A stretch of DNA of 64,000 bases, from assembly GCA_963677785.2 (NCBI GenBank), contig CAXXDH010000001.1:620001-684000 (forward strand). The letters run 5' to 3'. Origin of the DNA: G963665495 sp963677785. Lineage in GTDB: Bacteria; Desulfobacterota; Desulfovibrionia; Desulfovibrionales; Desulfovibrionaceae. Position numbers and translations under genes: made by a program. This document shows positions 43,471 through 52,106 of the stretch, piece after piece. Each line of letters starts with the position of its first letter. Within the stretch, counting starts at the first letter, position 1. The notes below the pieces were generated by a model, which saw nothing but the letters and a program-made list of their open reading frames with translations, was not told the origin of the DNA and ran no database searches.

Positions 43471-43952
43471 GCGTCCGGATCGATTCCTTTATTGACGCAC
43501 CGATTGCGCATGTCCTTGATAAGCGTCTGCATCTGGGCCTGCTCGTCGATCCAGAGAATATGATCCACTCCGAACTGTCTTTTGATGCGTTTGTTCAGCC
43601 CGTCCAAAGACCAGCCCAGTTCCTTGGCCAAAGCCAACGCATAGCGTTTTTGCTTGGTGAAACGCGTACCGGCGGGGATCTCGATAAACAGGGTCTTGCC
43701 TTTGCTGTCCCGCCGATGACCGGAGCGCTTGGGCTCGCGTACCGGTGACTTCCAGCCGCAACCGATAAAATGGTTCAGCAGTTCGGATAGTTGCGGGATG
43801 GTCAACTTACCGGCGGAACGTACGCCGAACTTGCCTTCCAGCAGATCCCGATACGCGTCTTCAGGTATTCCCAAATCCTTCCAAGCGATGTGGATCTTGG
43901 CGAGCAGGCCGTTACGTTTGGGATTGGGGGCGTGTTTTTTGGCGGTGGCCAT
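43467..43952 (-). CDS. gemA: GemA-like regulatory protein (Mu gp16, DUF1018)
   Basis: The 161-residue protein matches the GemA family: LLAKIHIAWKDLGIPEDAYRD, then KLTIPQLSELLNHFIGCGWK and a C-terminal helical domain with LDGLNKRIKRQFGVDHILWI. In Mu, GemA affects host gene expression and DNA supercoiling. The ATG at 43952 overlaps the stop of the upstream gene (TAATG) and has GGAGG before it, which is preferred over the ATG ten codons earlier. Confidence 0.85.
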   Translation of the reverse strand: MATAKKHAPNPKRNGLLAKIHIAWKDLGIPEDAYRDLLEGKFGVRSAGKLTIPQLSELLNHFIGCGWKSPVREPKRSGHRRDSKGKTLFIEIPAGTRFTKQKRYALALAKELGWSLDGLNKRIKRQFGVDHILWIDEQAQMQTLIKDMRNRCVNKGIDPDA

Positions 43953-44416
43953 TATGTCCACCTCCAATTCGGCAGGCGGCAATCTTCGGGGGGGAAGGGA
44001 GGTGCTATTTTATCGTCGTATGCGCCGGTTTCCATCATGCCTCGTAGCGCAATAAGCAACTGGTGTACCGTGTCGTACCAATGCACCATATTACGCTGGA
44101 GCCCGATACGTTCTGTTCTTTCTCCCCACAGTCCCAGCACAGGGATACCGAGGGCATATGCAAATCCCACCTCGGCCCACGCATCGCACCCGCCGCCCAG
44201 ATAGATAACCACGGTAGCCCCGGCGCAGGCACGCATATCATCCATCCACACTTCAAGGGCGTCTTCGGTTTCAAGCCAGTCTTCAACGCCACTTTCACCC
44301 GCCTGCTGGGGATGCTCCGGAAAAGCGTAAACCTCATGCTGCCCTAACCTGAGCTTTTCAGCTAAACGAAGTACCGCTGTTTTGTTCCGCATGCTTGCGG
44401 CGATGTAGATCTTCAT
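43952..44416 (-). CDS. Nucleoside 2-deoxyribosyltransferase-like protein
   Basis: The 154-residue product begins MKIYIAASMRNK and contains GGGCDAWAEVGFAYALGIPVLGL, with E82 at the place of the catalytic glutamate in the nucleoside 2-deoxyribosyltransferase fold. The fold also occurs in DUF4406 phage proteins. It could act on nucleotides or glycosidic bonds to alter DNA precursors or a signalling nucleotide. It is an early/middle gene. Substrate is unknown. Confidence 0.65.
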   Translation of the reverse strand: MKIYIAASMRNKTAVLRLAEKLRLGQHEVYAFPEHPQQAGESGVEDWLETEDALEVWMDDMRACAGATVVIYLGGGCDAWAEVGFAYALGIPVLGLWGERTERIGLQRNMVHWYDTVHQLLIALRGMMETGAYDDKIAPPFPPEDCRLPNWRWT

Positions 44417-44430
44417 GTTTGACTCCTCAG

Positions 44431-44622
44431 CTATAACAAATTGAGCTCTTTCAGCATGACGTCCTTTTTATGGACGATGACTTCACGCAACCCCGGTCGG
44501 CCGTCGCGCTTGATCACGCGGCAGACAAAACAATTAAATTTGTCGCCCCATGCGACCTGGAGCGGGCGCTTGTGGCTCCGTGCTGTGATGATGTCGCCGG
44601 ATTTCAAATGGAATTTTTGCAT
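44431..44622 (-). CDS. Small early phage protein
   Basis: The 63-residue product (start ATG at 44622 after GGAGGT) begins MQKFHLKSGDIITARSHK and is basic. Its beta-rich pattern suggests a small barrel such as a nucleic-acid binding fold. An inverted repeat CCCCGCATGTGCGGGG lies upstream near 44690-44706 and could be a regulatory hairpin. The function is unknown. Confidence 0.55.
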   Translation of the reverse strand: MQKFHLKSGDIITARSHKRPLQVAWGDKFNCFVCRVIKRDGRPGLREVIVHKKDVMLKELNLL

Positions 44623-44716
44623 TTCCGGACCTCCAGGCGTTTGATATGGTTGCGACAGGCTCGTCAGGACCAAGATGTCACCTTGACCGACCCCGCACAT
44701 GCGGGGTTTCGCCGTA

Positions 44717-45007
44717 TTACTGTTTCTCTACTGAAGTTCTAATCTCATCTTCCGGACTAACAAAGCCTTGCAGCAGTATTTCACCTGCAACATTGTTGAC
44801 CACGACGCAGCTTTTCAAAAGTCTGCCCAAAGCCGATAGACGGGCGACTCTTTCCGCATCTTTGTCATTAAAACTGCTTAATTCAACGCTCATGGATTCC
44901 ACATGTTCACGCATAGTATGCAGTAGCCTGCCGAATGTGACGGATATAAAGTTGTCCACAATTTCCACTTCTTCTTGAGAAAGTACTTTCCCTTCAGCCA
45001 TCACCAT
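44717..45007 (-). CDS. Early phage protein of unknown function
   Basis: The 96-residue product is helical and acidic (EEVEIVDNFISVTFGRLL; LSALGRLLKSCVVVNN). GGGAGG precedes the ATG at 45007, and a second ATG follows two codons later. No family is recognised. It lies between the DUF3164 gene and the small gene at 44431 in the early operon. Confidence 0.6.
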   Translation of the reverse strand: MVMAEGKVLSQEEVEIVDNFISVTFGRLLHTMREHVESMSVELSSFNDKDAERVARLSALGRLLKSCVVVNNVAGEILLQGFVSPEDEIRTSVEKQ

Positions 45008-45030
45008 AATTCCACCTCCCGAGATGTTTG

Positions 45031-45660
45031 TTATTCCTTATTGGCAGGCATCTTGCTTATATTAAGCGGTATCATCGCATACGTGCCGTCTTCCTGCCTG
45101 CGGTACACCCGTATATACGTCTTCGTACTGGCGGTACGCATGCTGTCGTTAATGGCCTGCATCGCCCGTCGCCAGTCGTCATCCTGGATTTCCAAACGGC
45201 GAAGGCCAAGGATTCTGTCGATATTGACTTTGCCTTCTTTGTCGACGTCGAAGGCATTGACGACCAACGCCCGAATATTGTCATTGGACCCCTCGGACCA
45301 ACGCGCGATGCATTGGTCCACCAACTCTTTCGCAATCTGCAGCTCTGGCCCGAAAACAATACGGTCTGATATCTGCCGTTGAATTTTGTACCGTCCGTCA
45401 TGCGTCACAAAATGGGCGTTTCCCTTGTTGCCGCCTCGTGAGAGCCCGTACTTATCGGCAAGCAACGTCACATACGCCTCAATTTGTTTTTCCGCCTCGA
45501 CCAGGAATTCCCCAAGATCATTGCTCACCACCTCGGCCAGTTCGGCCACGTGGGCCACCATCTTGTCTTCCGCCAGGACCGAATCCGGGATTTTGCTGAT
45601 CGGCACCAGATCCCCCTTGGCGTTGGCCATAAAGCCCTCAGGCACTTGCACTGCATCCAT
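45031..45660 (-). CDS. DUF3164 family phage protein
   Basis: The 209-residue product belongs to DUF3164, common in Mu-like early regions: FMANAKGDLVPISKI, then GGNKGNAHFVTHDGRYKIQRQISDRI and a C-terminal YIRVYRRQEDGTYAMIPLNIS. A role in DNA metabolism is suspected but not established. The ATG at 45660 has AAGGAG before it, so the longer frame (46 codons more) is not used. Confidence 0.82.
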   Translation of the reverse strand: MDAVQVPEGFMANAKGDLVPISKIPDSVLAEDKMVAHVAELAEVVSNDLGEFLVEAEKQIEAYVTLLADKYGLSRGGNKGNAHFVTHDGRYKIQRQISDRIVFGPELQIAKELVDQCIARWSEGSNDNIRALVVNAFDVDKEGKVNIDRILGLRRLEIQDDDWRRAMQAINDSMRTASTKTYIRVYRRQEDGTYAMIPLNISKMPANKE

Positions 45661-45670
45661 AATCGTCTCC

Positions 45671-45859
45671 TTATGATGTTGATCCCGCGTACTGCTCCCG
45701 CAGCCGTTCTTTCCGCGCCTTTTCCGCCAGCTCACCCAGCGCGGCCACCGTCGGCCGTAACAGCATCCAGGTTTCCGCCGGCATCTTGTCCGCGGCATCG
45801 ACGAGATTCGTTACAGCCGTGTCCAGCTCCTGAACCACGATGCGCGTATCAAGCCCCAT
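45671..45859 (-). CDS. Small early phage protein
   Basis: The 62-residue product (ATG at 45859 after AAAGGAG) is helical: VVQELDTAVTNLVDAADKMPAETWMLLRPT. No family is recognised. Its start lies within the last codons of the winged-helix gene, so translation is coupled. Confidence 0.55.
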   Translation of the reverse strand: MGLDTRIVVQELDTAVTNLVDAADKMPAETWMLLRPTVAALGELAEKARKERLREQYAGSTS

Positions 45860-46481
45860 GATTCGCTCCTTTATGTTCCGGGTCGAAACGGTTGATGATA
45901 ACCCATGCCGCATTCACAATCTTTCGCTTCACCGCAACCTGATACGGATCCCGCTCCATCAGCGCCCGCACTATCCTGCAGGCCGCGCCGCATTCACGCT
46001 CAAAGGGATTTTTGATTTCAAGCGGGGGATACACCGTCTCGTGCCGGTTCTGTCCCTTGACCGTGGTTCGGTAGAGCCGCGTATTGCCTTTCCTTCCGTG
46101 TCTGGTGATGTATCCTTCCGTTTCAAGTACTTTTATGTACTTCGATGCGGTCGAATAATCCGCGCGTGTTATCTGGGCGATGTCGCCGCTGGAAAAGCCG
46201 GGCTTCTGGATTCGGATCGCCCGCCACATCCGCTGGTACATCTCGCCGTGACGTAACTTGGATTGCGGGTGGTACGTGTACCGCCCTGGTGCAAGTCGCT
46301 TAAGCTCCCCACGTTTCACCAAGTCATTCAGACGCCGCCTGAGTCTGTCCTTTTCAGCCTCCATACCGTTGGCGAGCTCGAACGCTTCATAAATGAGAGC
46401 ATTGGTCACTTCAGCTTTTCCGTCCTCGGTTAACCCGGCGAGCGCGTCCCGGATGCGATCCATTTCAAAACTTGCCGCCAT
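45849..46481 (-). CDS. Winged-helix DNA-binding early phage protein
   Basis: The 210-residue protein has two helix-turn-helix-like regions: an N-terminal one near 45-70 and a clear winged helix at about 90-140 (FSSGDIAQITRADYSTASKYIKVLETEGYI and RLYRTT wing). It lies directly after the MuB-like gene, overlapping by one base. It may regulate early genes or take part in transposition. Mu has no exact counterpart that I know of. Confidence 0.7.
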   Translation of the reverse strand: MAASFEMDRIRDALAGLTEDGKAEVTNALIYEAFELANGMEAEKDRLRRRLNDLVKRGELKRLAPGRYTYHPQSKLRHGEMYQRMWRAIRIQKPGFSSGDIAQITRADYSTASKYIKVLETEGYITRHGRKGNTRLYRTTVKGQNRHETVYPPLEIKNPFERECGAACRIVRALMERDPYQVAVKRKIVNAAWVIINRFDPEHKGANHGA

Positions 46482-47194
46482 TACTGCCTCCTCCAGCTTC
46501 GTGTTTTAAGCACGTCTTCCACCATGCCCACGCTGACCGTGTTGGTTTCACGCGCCCATGCGAGTTGCTCAAGCTGCTGCGTCATATTGCGGACAAGTCG
46601 CAAATCCCCGTCGCTCTTGCGTCGGATCAGCGAGCAGGCCTCCGGCATAACGTCTAAATTCGCCGCCTCCAGAAGGAACAGCGTCACATCTTCTTCGGTA
46701 CAGGAGTTGAATTCCACTTCCTGCGAAACACGGCTCCATATCCGCCGACGTGCTGCAGGTCCGGTCAAAAGACCAAGCAGCTCCTCTTCACCGATGAGCA
46801 CAATGCTTATACCGGTCATTTCATGAATATCCCGCAAGTCTTCGATACGGTCGATTTTCAGACGGTCCGCTTCGTCCACGAAGATTGGCATCGGCTCTTT
46901 CTCCAGGGATTCAACAATGCGCATCTTGCAGGCGTTGGCCGAACGGGGGCGAATGCCGCAAACTTCGAAGCAAAGCGCCTGCATCATTGCGGTTTGCGTC
47001 CAGTCTTGCCAGACGTGCAGATAAACGCCGCCGTGCTCCGCGTAGTAATTCTGCGCGGCGAATGTCTTGCCGCGCCCTGCCTGCCCCCAGCAAACGCCGA
47101 TGCCGGGCTGACCGCGTTCCGTGTCCGTGAGCGTGTTCACCGCGGCCCGGTAATTCGTCACGTTCGCCGTCTCTATAAATACATTCGATTTCAT
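46481..47194 (-). CDS. MuB-like transposition ATPase
   Basis: The 237-residue AAA ATPase has Walker A GQAGRGKT (37-44) and Walker B IFVDEAD (104-110), followed by ISIVLIGEEELLGLL (sensor 1 region). MuB-type proteins coat target DNA, stimulate the transposase and give target immunity. It follows the transposase gene, as in Mu. It is shorter than MuB (312 residues), lacking the long N-terminal part, like the DUF/ExeA-type versions in other transposable phages. Confidence 0.88.
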   Translation of the reverse strand: MKSNVFIETANVTNYRAAVNTLTDTERGQPGIGVCWGQAGRGKTFAAQNYYAEHGGVYLHVWQDWTQTAMMQALCFEVCGIRPRSANACKMRIVESLEKEPMPIFVDEADRLKIDRIEDLRDIHEMTGISIVLIGEEELLGLLTGPAARRRIWSRVSQEVEFNSCTEEDVTLFLLEAANLDVMPEACSLIRRKSDGDLRLVRNMTQQLEQLAWARETNTVSVGMVEDVLKTRSWRRQ

Positions 47195-47206
47195 CCTGCC
47201 TCCCGT

Positions 47207-49348
47207 TTAACCGCTTGCCGCCATCGCGCGTTGACGCTGATACACACTCGTTAACTGCTCGTAACGTCGCTTGTTCATTTGGTATTCACCGCCTTGCTCA
47301 TACTTTGCCATCCAGGCCGCATCTTCATCGCGTAGCGTGATGCCTTCCTTTTCACGAAGGCGGAAAAGATACTCGTACCGATCCATTTCAGTCCGGATCT
47401 CCCTTACCTCAGCCGGTCGCGTATACGTCGGCGCCGCCGCCATCCTGGCCCTGGCCTGTTCCTTAACCGCCTCGATAGACTTGATTTTAGATTGAGAAAG
47501 CGGGGCGGGTTCTTTTTCCACAACCTGCAACGCGGGCTTTTCCGTTTGAACCTTCGCCATCTGCCGCTCGTGCTCGGGAATGACCACTGTTTCCAACATC
47601 TCCCGCGCCGAGGCCGTAGCCTGCTTTTCCTGGCGCTTCTTGATGGCAATGGCGTCTTTCAAATCCGCCTCGTCCTGCTTGGTACCCATAATTCGCGCAG
47701 CCGGGTGGTGCTTCTTCGTCTTCACGGCCGTGCAAATTTCCTTTCCGTCCGTAGTGCAGACTATGATGCTGTCCAGGTCCTGCAGATCGTAGCGGATGAG
47801 TACCTTGTGTTTGCGTTTGGCCAAATGCGGATGATAGTAGCTGTTTCCCTTGAAGCTGACGACGCTATTGCGAATGGTCTTGATCTCCTTGGCCATCATC
47901 AGACGCGTGAGTTCTTTAACGTCCATGCCGTTGCCGCGCCCGGCTTGGAACACCTCCAGTGGAGTCTTACCCTTCAAGTGGCCTCGCTGGGGACGCCGTA
48001 CATACTCGTCGAACCAGTAGGCTACGGCCTGATGCGCCTCTTCCAGTGTCAACGGCCGTCCGCCCGCTGCATTGTAAATTTGCTTATGCAACTTCTCATC
48101 GCGATGCATGCGCGGCGGCTTCGTATCGATGGACGTGCCGCTGTAGCTCGGCGCCCAACGCTCCAGTTCCGCAAAAGTTCCGAAGAAACGTTCCACTGGT
48201 TTGGATTGCCCATGGTAGGGCCACGCATAGAGCGGCTCGATTCCCAGACTTTGAAACAATCCGCCGAGGCCGGATTGCTTCAGATCCACCGCGGCGAAAT
48301 GCTTCCCTCGAAATGATTTGCCGTTGTCCATGTAAGCGACTTTTGGTTTCTTCCCAAGACAGAGGATGGAACGCCGCAATGCAACGGAGATGCATTGCGT
48401 GTCTTCGCTCGGCATAATGTCCCACCCCATGGGATAGTTTGACTTCATGTCGAACCAGACCACCATTGTCATGCGCTTTTGTTTGCCGGTCCATGGGTTT
48501 ATTATCTCGAAATTTAATGTATGGCCGTCGGCAACGGCTATGTCGCCAACGTCGATAAGGTCGTAGTTGCGTTCAATGATGAAGCAACAAAGATCGTTCC
48601 AAGCTTTCTTGCCGCGCCTCATAAAAACCCACTCGTCATAATGCAGCGCTTTCCAGTCTTCGCAATAGCGCCGTACAGTTCGTTCTGAAGGGATTGTCTC
48701 TTCATCTCGCCCCAGTGTCCGCAACACCCGTTGCGCATGCCGCGCCACTTCCGAGATAGGATGCCGATGCGGATGCAAGGCCTTGGCAAGCACAATCTGC
48801 TGCGTCTCTTCCGTTAACATCCGCTTGCCTTTCATTTGTCCGCCGCGGCCGTCCACCATTACAGTCAAAGGATCTGCCGCCGCCCGCATCTGCACCTTCC
48901 ACCGCTCGATGGATTTCCAGGACGTGGGCCCCAACACTTCCAGCAGATGCTTCCACACCCCGGCCTCGTACGCCGCCATAAACGCCTCGCGTGCCGCCGC
49001 TTTCTTTTTGGATTTGGCCTTGCTCACCTGTTCCGTATACAAATCCACCAGACTCATCCGCGCCAAGGCCTTGTCCAGCTTCTTGCCCACGGGGATAGAG
49101 GGAGAGGGCGCATTCTGCGCGATCGCAGGCGCTTGCGCTTCCGTGGCCGCAAGTGCCTGCTTGGCTTCGTAAATGGCCAGCTTGTCGCGTACGTCCACGG
49201 GGAGAGAAACAGTGATAAACTGTCTGCTCCCTCCCTGTCCGCGCAGCTCGGCAAACGGGATGTTTTCTTTAAGAGCCCGCTTGTTCCAAGCCTGCGGGGT
49301 AATGCCCAGGGCTGCGGCAATTATTGCTGAAGGGTAGGTGTCGCGCAT
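47207..49348 (-). CDS. MuA-like DDE transposase
   Basis: The 713-residue enzyme inserts the phage into the host genome and drives replicative transposition. The N-terminus has the Mu DNA-binding winged helix (IAAALGITPQAWNKRALKENIPF split: AAALGITPQAWNKR). The catalytic triad is D274 in VADGHTL, D341 in YMDNGKSF and E386 in SKPVERFF, close to the D269, D336, E392 of MuA. A C-terminal MuA beta-barrel (YYHPHLAKRKHKVLIRYD) and helical tail follow. The ATG at 49348 is chosen because it gives the family N-terminus; a frame extension of 24 codons upstream overlaps the neighbour. Confidence 0.93.
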   Translation of the reverse strand: MRDTYPSAIIAAALGITPQAWNKRALKENIPFAELRGQGGSRQFITVSLPVDVRDKLAIYEAKQALAATEAQAPAIAQNAPSPSIPVGKKLDKALARMSLVDLYTEQVSKAKSKKKAAAREAFMAAYEAGVWKHLLEVLGPTSWKSIERWKVQMRAAADPLTVMVDGRGGQMKGKRMLTEETQQIVLAKALHPHRHPISEVARHAQRVLRTLGRDEETIPSERTVRRYCEDWKALHYDEWVFMRRGKKAWNDLCCFIIERNYDLIDVGDIAVADGHTLNFEIINPWTGKQKRMTMVVWFDMKSNYPMGWDIMPSEDTQCISVALRRSILCLGKKPKVAYMDNGKSFRGKHFAAVDLKQSGLGGLFQSLGIEPLYAWPYHGQSKPVERFFGTFAELERWAPSYSGTSIDTKPPRMHRDEKLHKQIYNAAGGRPLTLEEAHQAVAYWFDEYVRRPQRGHLKGKTPLEVFQAGRGNGMDVKELTRLMMAKEIKTIRNSVVSFKGNSYYHPHLAKRKHKVLIRYDLQDLDSIIVCTTDGKEICTAVKTKKHHPAARIMGTKQDEADLKDAIAIKKRQEKQATASAREMLETVVIPEHERQMAKVQTEKPALQVVEKEPAPLSQSKIKSIEAVKEQARARMAAAPTYTRPAEVREIRTEMDRYEYLFRLREKEGITLRDEDAAWMAKYEQGGEYQMNKRRYEQLTSVYQRQRAMAASG

Positions 49349-49352
49349 GGCG

Positions 49353-49592
49353 TTACCTTCGGTCCGCTTGTCCTGATTGAGCCGGAAGGCGAGCATCTTG
49401 ATCAGTTCCGAAAGTAACACGTTGTTTCGGTTCGTAAATTTCTATTCGAGTATGTGACCCATTTTCGTTAACCTGAAAGAACTTGAAGTCGCTGCACTCG
49501 ATTGTAATTTTTTGTCCTGGAAGGCCCTTTACCAGATATCGCTTGCAATCAATCCTTACGCAATTGTCCCGCTGAATAATTCGTTGGATCAT
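49353..49592 (-). CDS. Small early phage protein
   Basis: The 79-residue product (ATG at 49592 with GGAGGGG before it) has a beta-rich pattern: NCVRIDCKRYLVKGLPGQKITIEC in outline, ending in a polar tail. I recognise no family. It lies just before the transposase gene and may influence early regulation. Confidence 0.5.
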   Translation of the reverse strand: MIQRIIQRDNCVRIDCKRYLVKGLPGQKITIECSDFKFFQVNENGSHTRIEIYEPKQRVTFGTDQDARLPAQSGQADRR

Positions 49593-49609
49593 ATTAACCC
49601 CTCCGTGTT

Positions 49610-49825
49610 TTATTCCAGCCCCAGCAACTTCCTCGGGCATCCCCGTTCGGCTATATGCAGCTTCACCTGCATCGCCCGCCATCCGCGCCGTCGCTTGTTA
49701 TGCAACACCATGCTCACCTGCCCAGCGCGCACGCCCAGAGCCGCGCCGATCTGCGCGTACGTGAGCCCCTGCTTGACGAGCCAGCTCCGTACTTCGCGCG
49801 TCTTTACGTCCCTGACTTCAGCCAT
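49610..49825 (-). CDS. Small HTH protein, possible Ner-type regulator
   Basis: The 71-residue product has a helix-turn-helix (LVKQGLTYAQIGAALGVRAGQVSMVLHNKR in outline, about 15-45). In Mu the early operon begins with ner, a small HTH protein that turns early transcription down; this gene lies in the same early position and may do that work. The ATG at 49825 overlaps the end of the first early gene. Confidence 0.62.
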   Translation of the reverse strand: MAEVRDVKTREVRSWLVKQGLTYAQIGAALGVRAGQVSMVLHNKRRRGWRAMQVKLHIAERGCPRKLLGLE

Positions 49826-50267
49826 TGATTTTCTCCCACAATTCTTTTTCTCTCTTTTGCCTATGCTTTTTCTCCACTGCCATCCGTCCGATTTCATAGA
49901 CCGGCTGTTCGTCCGGCCCCAGCGCCATCCAGCCGGATACGCCCAGCGCCGCCTCGATCAGAGCCCCGTCGCCTAGGATCAAGAGCATCGCCCCGATGAC
50001 TACCAAGGGAATCTGGCGTTCACCTTTTGATTCCGCCGTCCAGTTATTCAAACTGTGAATGGAGTATTTTTCTCCGGTCAACCGAGACAACTCGGCGGCA
50101 ATGTATTCTCTATCCAGACCGGACCGGTCTATGGCGCTCTTCAAAGCCTCTTGAACAGCTTCCTTCACCCGGAGTTGTCCGGCCCTGAGGTGCGCCGTTG
50201 GCAGACTGGATAAGGGCAGGGTTAACTGCACCATTCCGCCGCCGATTTTTTTTTGTGATTTAGACAT
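49818..50267 (-). CDS. First gene of the early operon, unknown function
   Basis: The 149-residue protein is the first leftward gene opposite the repressor. It contains VKEAVQEALKSAIDRSGLDREYIAAELSRLTGEKYSIHSLNNWT, a lambda-repressor-like or Cox-like HTH in outline, then a hydrophobic helix (IPLVVIGAMLLILGDGALIEAALG) that may be part of a folded domain. This pattern is seen in early proteins of Mu-like phages. A regulatory role is probable. Confidence 0.6.
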   Translation of the reverse strand: MSKSQKKIGGGMVQLTLPLSSLPTAHLRAGQLRVKEAVQEALKSAIDRSGLDREYIAAELSRLTGEKYSIHSLNNWTAESKGERQIPLVVIGAMLLILGDGALIEAALGVSGWMALGPDEQPVYEIGRMAVEKKHRQKREKELWEKING

Positions 50268-50432
50268 TGCCTACCGCGTTTTCGTCGGTTAAATTTGTTC
50301 ACGTTTGTGATTTTTTTTAACGTTCGTGAAAACGTTTTAACCGCATTTTGAGTTAAAAGTCAACGTATTTTGATGTTTCAAGTGTATTTTTGTTAATATT
50401 TTGAATTATACCATATAACACATTGGAATATC
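50268..50432. promoter_or_regulatory. Divergent control region between repressor and early genes
   Basis: Repeated AACGTT and GTGAA/TTCAC half-sites lie here: TTCACGTTTGTGA at 50298-50310 and AACGTTCGTGAAAACGTT at 50319-50336. These are likely operators for the repressor. On the + strand TTGTTA (50390-50395) and TATAAC (50414-50419) with 18 bases between form a candidate repressor promoter that would give a nearly leaderless mRNA. The early promoter on the other strand is not clear. Confidence 0.55.
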
Positions 50433-51071
50433 GTGATAAATAGAGAAAATAAAGACCAGAAAAAGGTTGAAACTGCAGTTTCAAGTTCTCAAAAAGAAGT
50501 TGAAACTTCTTTTGAGTCTCAATTTAACCGCATGTTGATGGCCGTAGATGCAAAAAGTGACACAGATCTAGCTCGCGCTCTTAATCTGCAGCAATCCGCA
50601 ATTTCGTCCGCCAAATCGCGATCAAAAGTTCCATCTGCATGGTTCATGCTCTTATCTGAGAACTATAATGTAAGCGCAGATTGGTTAATTTACGGTATCG
50701 GTACTATGCGCCGTGGTGAAACTTCACAGACAGAGGAGCAAAGAGGTAACGCCACAGATAGACCAAAAATTAAGATGCCGGGGGATGCCTTAAAGCAAAG
50801 TGGTCTGCCTGGGGATATGCTGAAGCGCTATGGGATGCCAGGAGACATGCTGTCTCCCTCTTCGGACAATGAGGCCTATTTTCGCCAGGAGATAGTAGAA
50901 TTACGTAAGGAATGGAGGGAATTACTCAATGAAAATAAAGAACTGAGAAAAGAAAACAAGGAACTTATCGAACAAAACGCTGAACTGCGAATAGAAAATG
51001 AAAAACTCAAACTTAAGCCAGATCGCGATAAAGACCGGACCAATGAAGACGACGAAAGAAGAATTGCGTAA
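50433..51071 (+). CDS. CI-type phage repressor with coiled-coil C-terminus
   Basis: The 212-residue protein (GTG start) has a CI-type helix-turn-helix domain at about 25-90 (AKSDTDLARALNLQQSAISSAK in outline, then SADWLIYGIG). The usual C-terminal S24 peptidase/oligomerisation domain is absent. Instead there are three tandem ten-residue repeats (MPGDALKQSG, LPGDMLKRYG, MPGDMLSPSS at about 115-144) and a long coiled coil with EN(K/E)ELR repeats (about 150-198). The repressor should keep the prophage silent; with no peptidase, RecA-driven cleavage is not expected. Confidence 0.83.
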   Translation: MINRENKDQKKVETAVSSSQKEVETSFESQFNRMLMAVDAKSDTDLARALNLQQSAISSAKSRSKVPSAWFMLLSENYNVSADWLIYGIGTMRRGETSQTEEQRGNATDRPKIKMPGDALKQSGLPGDMLKRYGMPGDMLSPSSDNEAYFRQEIVELRKEWRELLNENKELRKENKELIEQNAELRIENEKLKLKPDRDKDRTNEDDERRIA

Positions 51072-51235
51072 AAGAGATGGGGAAGGTGTTAAGTCTTTTT
51101 AGTAGGTAGAATAAAGATTACTTTATTATTTTTTACTTATCCCTTAAGATAAGCCCTCAGTAAATAGAGATCAATGAGAAATATTTTCAAGAAAGCTATT
51201 ATAAAATTAATTTCCAGATAACCGAGGGGTGAATT

Positions 51236-52054
51236 GTGGGATTGCTGAGCTGGTTGGGATTAAAAAAAGCGAATTCTACCGCAAAACAGGCTGATGCATA
51301 TTTAGATATTATTAAAGAGATTTCAGCTAACGACCAGCGTCCTGAATTTGGGACTAAGGAAACATATATAAAACAGGCATTCTTTAATGTTCTAAAGAAG
51401 ACTGACATACCGGAAAAGATACAAGAAAAATTATACATTGAGTATAGAAGCGCTCACTGGTTCGGAAACCCGCGGGAAGCAAAAAAGGCTATTGAAAGCT
51501 ATTTAGTTAGCTTGGATTGGAATTGGCCCGAATTTGATAGATGGCTAAAAAAATTTTCAAAGAATGGAGAATGGCCTTATATGTGGAAGAAATACCCGGA
51601 GCTCTACTCCCCGGAACCATTCTCAACAGACAATATACAAGCTGATGTGAAGCTCTTAAGAGTTGCGGACATGAAAAAAATTGCTAAACTTCATAATGCG
51701 AAGCACCTACAAAAAAGAGAAGAGCTTGAAGAGTTTATTATCAATAATATTTCCAGTGAAATAATACGTAAAGAAGTTCCTGAAAGAGCCGAAGCTCAGA
51801 TTCACTTGTTTTACGAAAGGAGAAAAAAAGGACGTTGCAGCTTACTAGCTCACACTATTGCAATGACGATTTATTCCAAAAGAGATGCCGGAGAACGTAG
51901 AAAAATTGCAAACTCGAAATATTTCCAAGAAAAAAAGTTATCTGCTCATGCTTCTGGATGTCCTGTGGAAGAACAATTTGCCAAAAAGTACAATGATGGA
52001 GAACTAAAAAAGCTACCTCCGTTCTTCCCAGGCGATAGAACGTCTGTCGAGTGA
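51236..52054 (+). CDS. Unknown AT-rich cargo protein near the prophage end
   Basis: I do not recognise this 272-residue protein. It starts at GTG 51236 behind GAGGGGTG. It has a SAP-like helical segment (VADMKKIAKLHNAKHLQKREELEEF) and a C-terminal ASGCPVEEQFAKKYNDGELKKLPPFFPGDRTSVE, which is split here as CPVEEQFAKKYNDGELKKL and PPFFPGDRTS. There is no signal peptide or membrane segment. The base composition is more AT-rich than phage structural and host genes. It lies between the repressor and the putative end repeats, a usual place for cargo genes with lysogenic roles such as exclusion or defence. That function is only a possibility. Confidence 0.6.
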   Translation: MGLLSWLGLKKANSTAKQADAYLDIIKEISANDQRPEFGTKETYIKQAFFNVLKKTDIPEKIQEKLYIEYRSAHWFGNPREAKKAIESYLVSLDWNWPEFDRWLKKFSKNGEWPYMWKKYPELYSPEPFSTDNIQADVKLLRVADMKKIAKLHNAKHLQKREELEEFIINNISSEIIRKEVPERAEAQIHLFYERRKKGRCSLLAHTIAMTIYSKRDAGERRKIANSKYFQEKKLSAHASGCPVEEQFAKKYNDGELKKLPPFFPGDRTSVE

Positions 52055-52106
52055 GAATCATACCGAGAGGGAAACAGCTAGAAAAATCTCATTCTACCTG
52101 TCCAAA

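Larger units (their letters stand above)
16518..51071. mobile_element. Mu-like transposable prophage (core region, ends unresolved)
   Basis: From right to left the region holds a divergent repressor, MuA/MuB-like transposition genes, gemA, a Mor-type activator, lysis, head, tail and com genes in the order known for Mu-like phages with P2-type tail modules. The core coordinates given run from com to the repressor. The real ends lie outside: probably near 52.1-52.3 kb on the right, and between about 12.9 and 16.5 kb on the left. All structural genes look intact, so the prophage could be functional. Confidence 0.92.
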
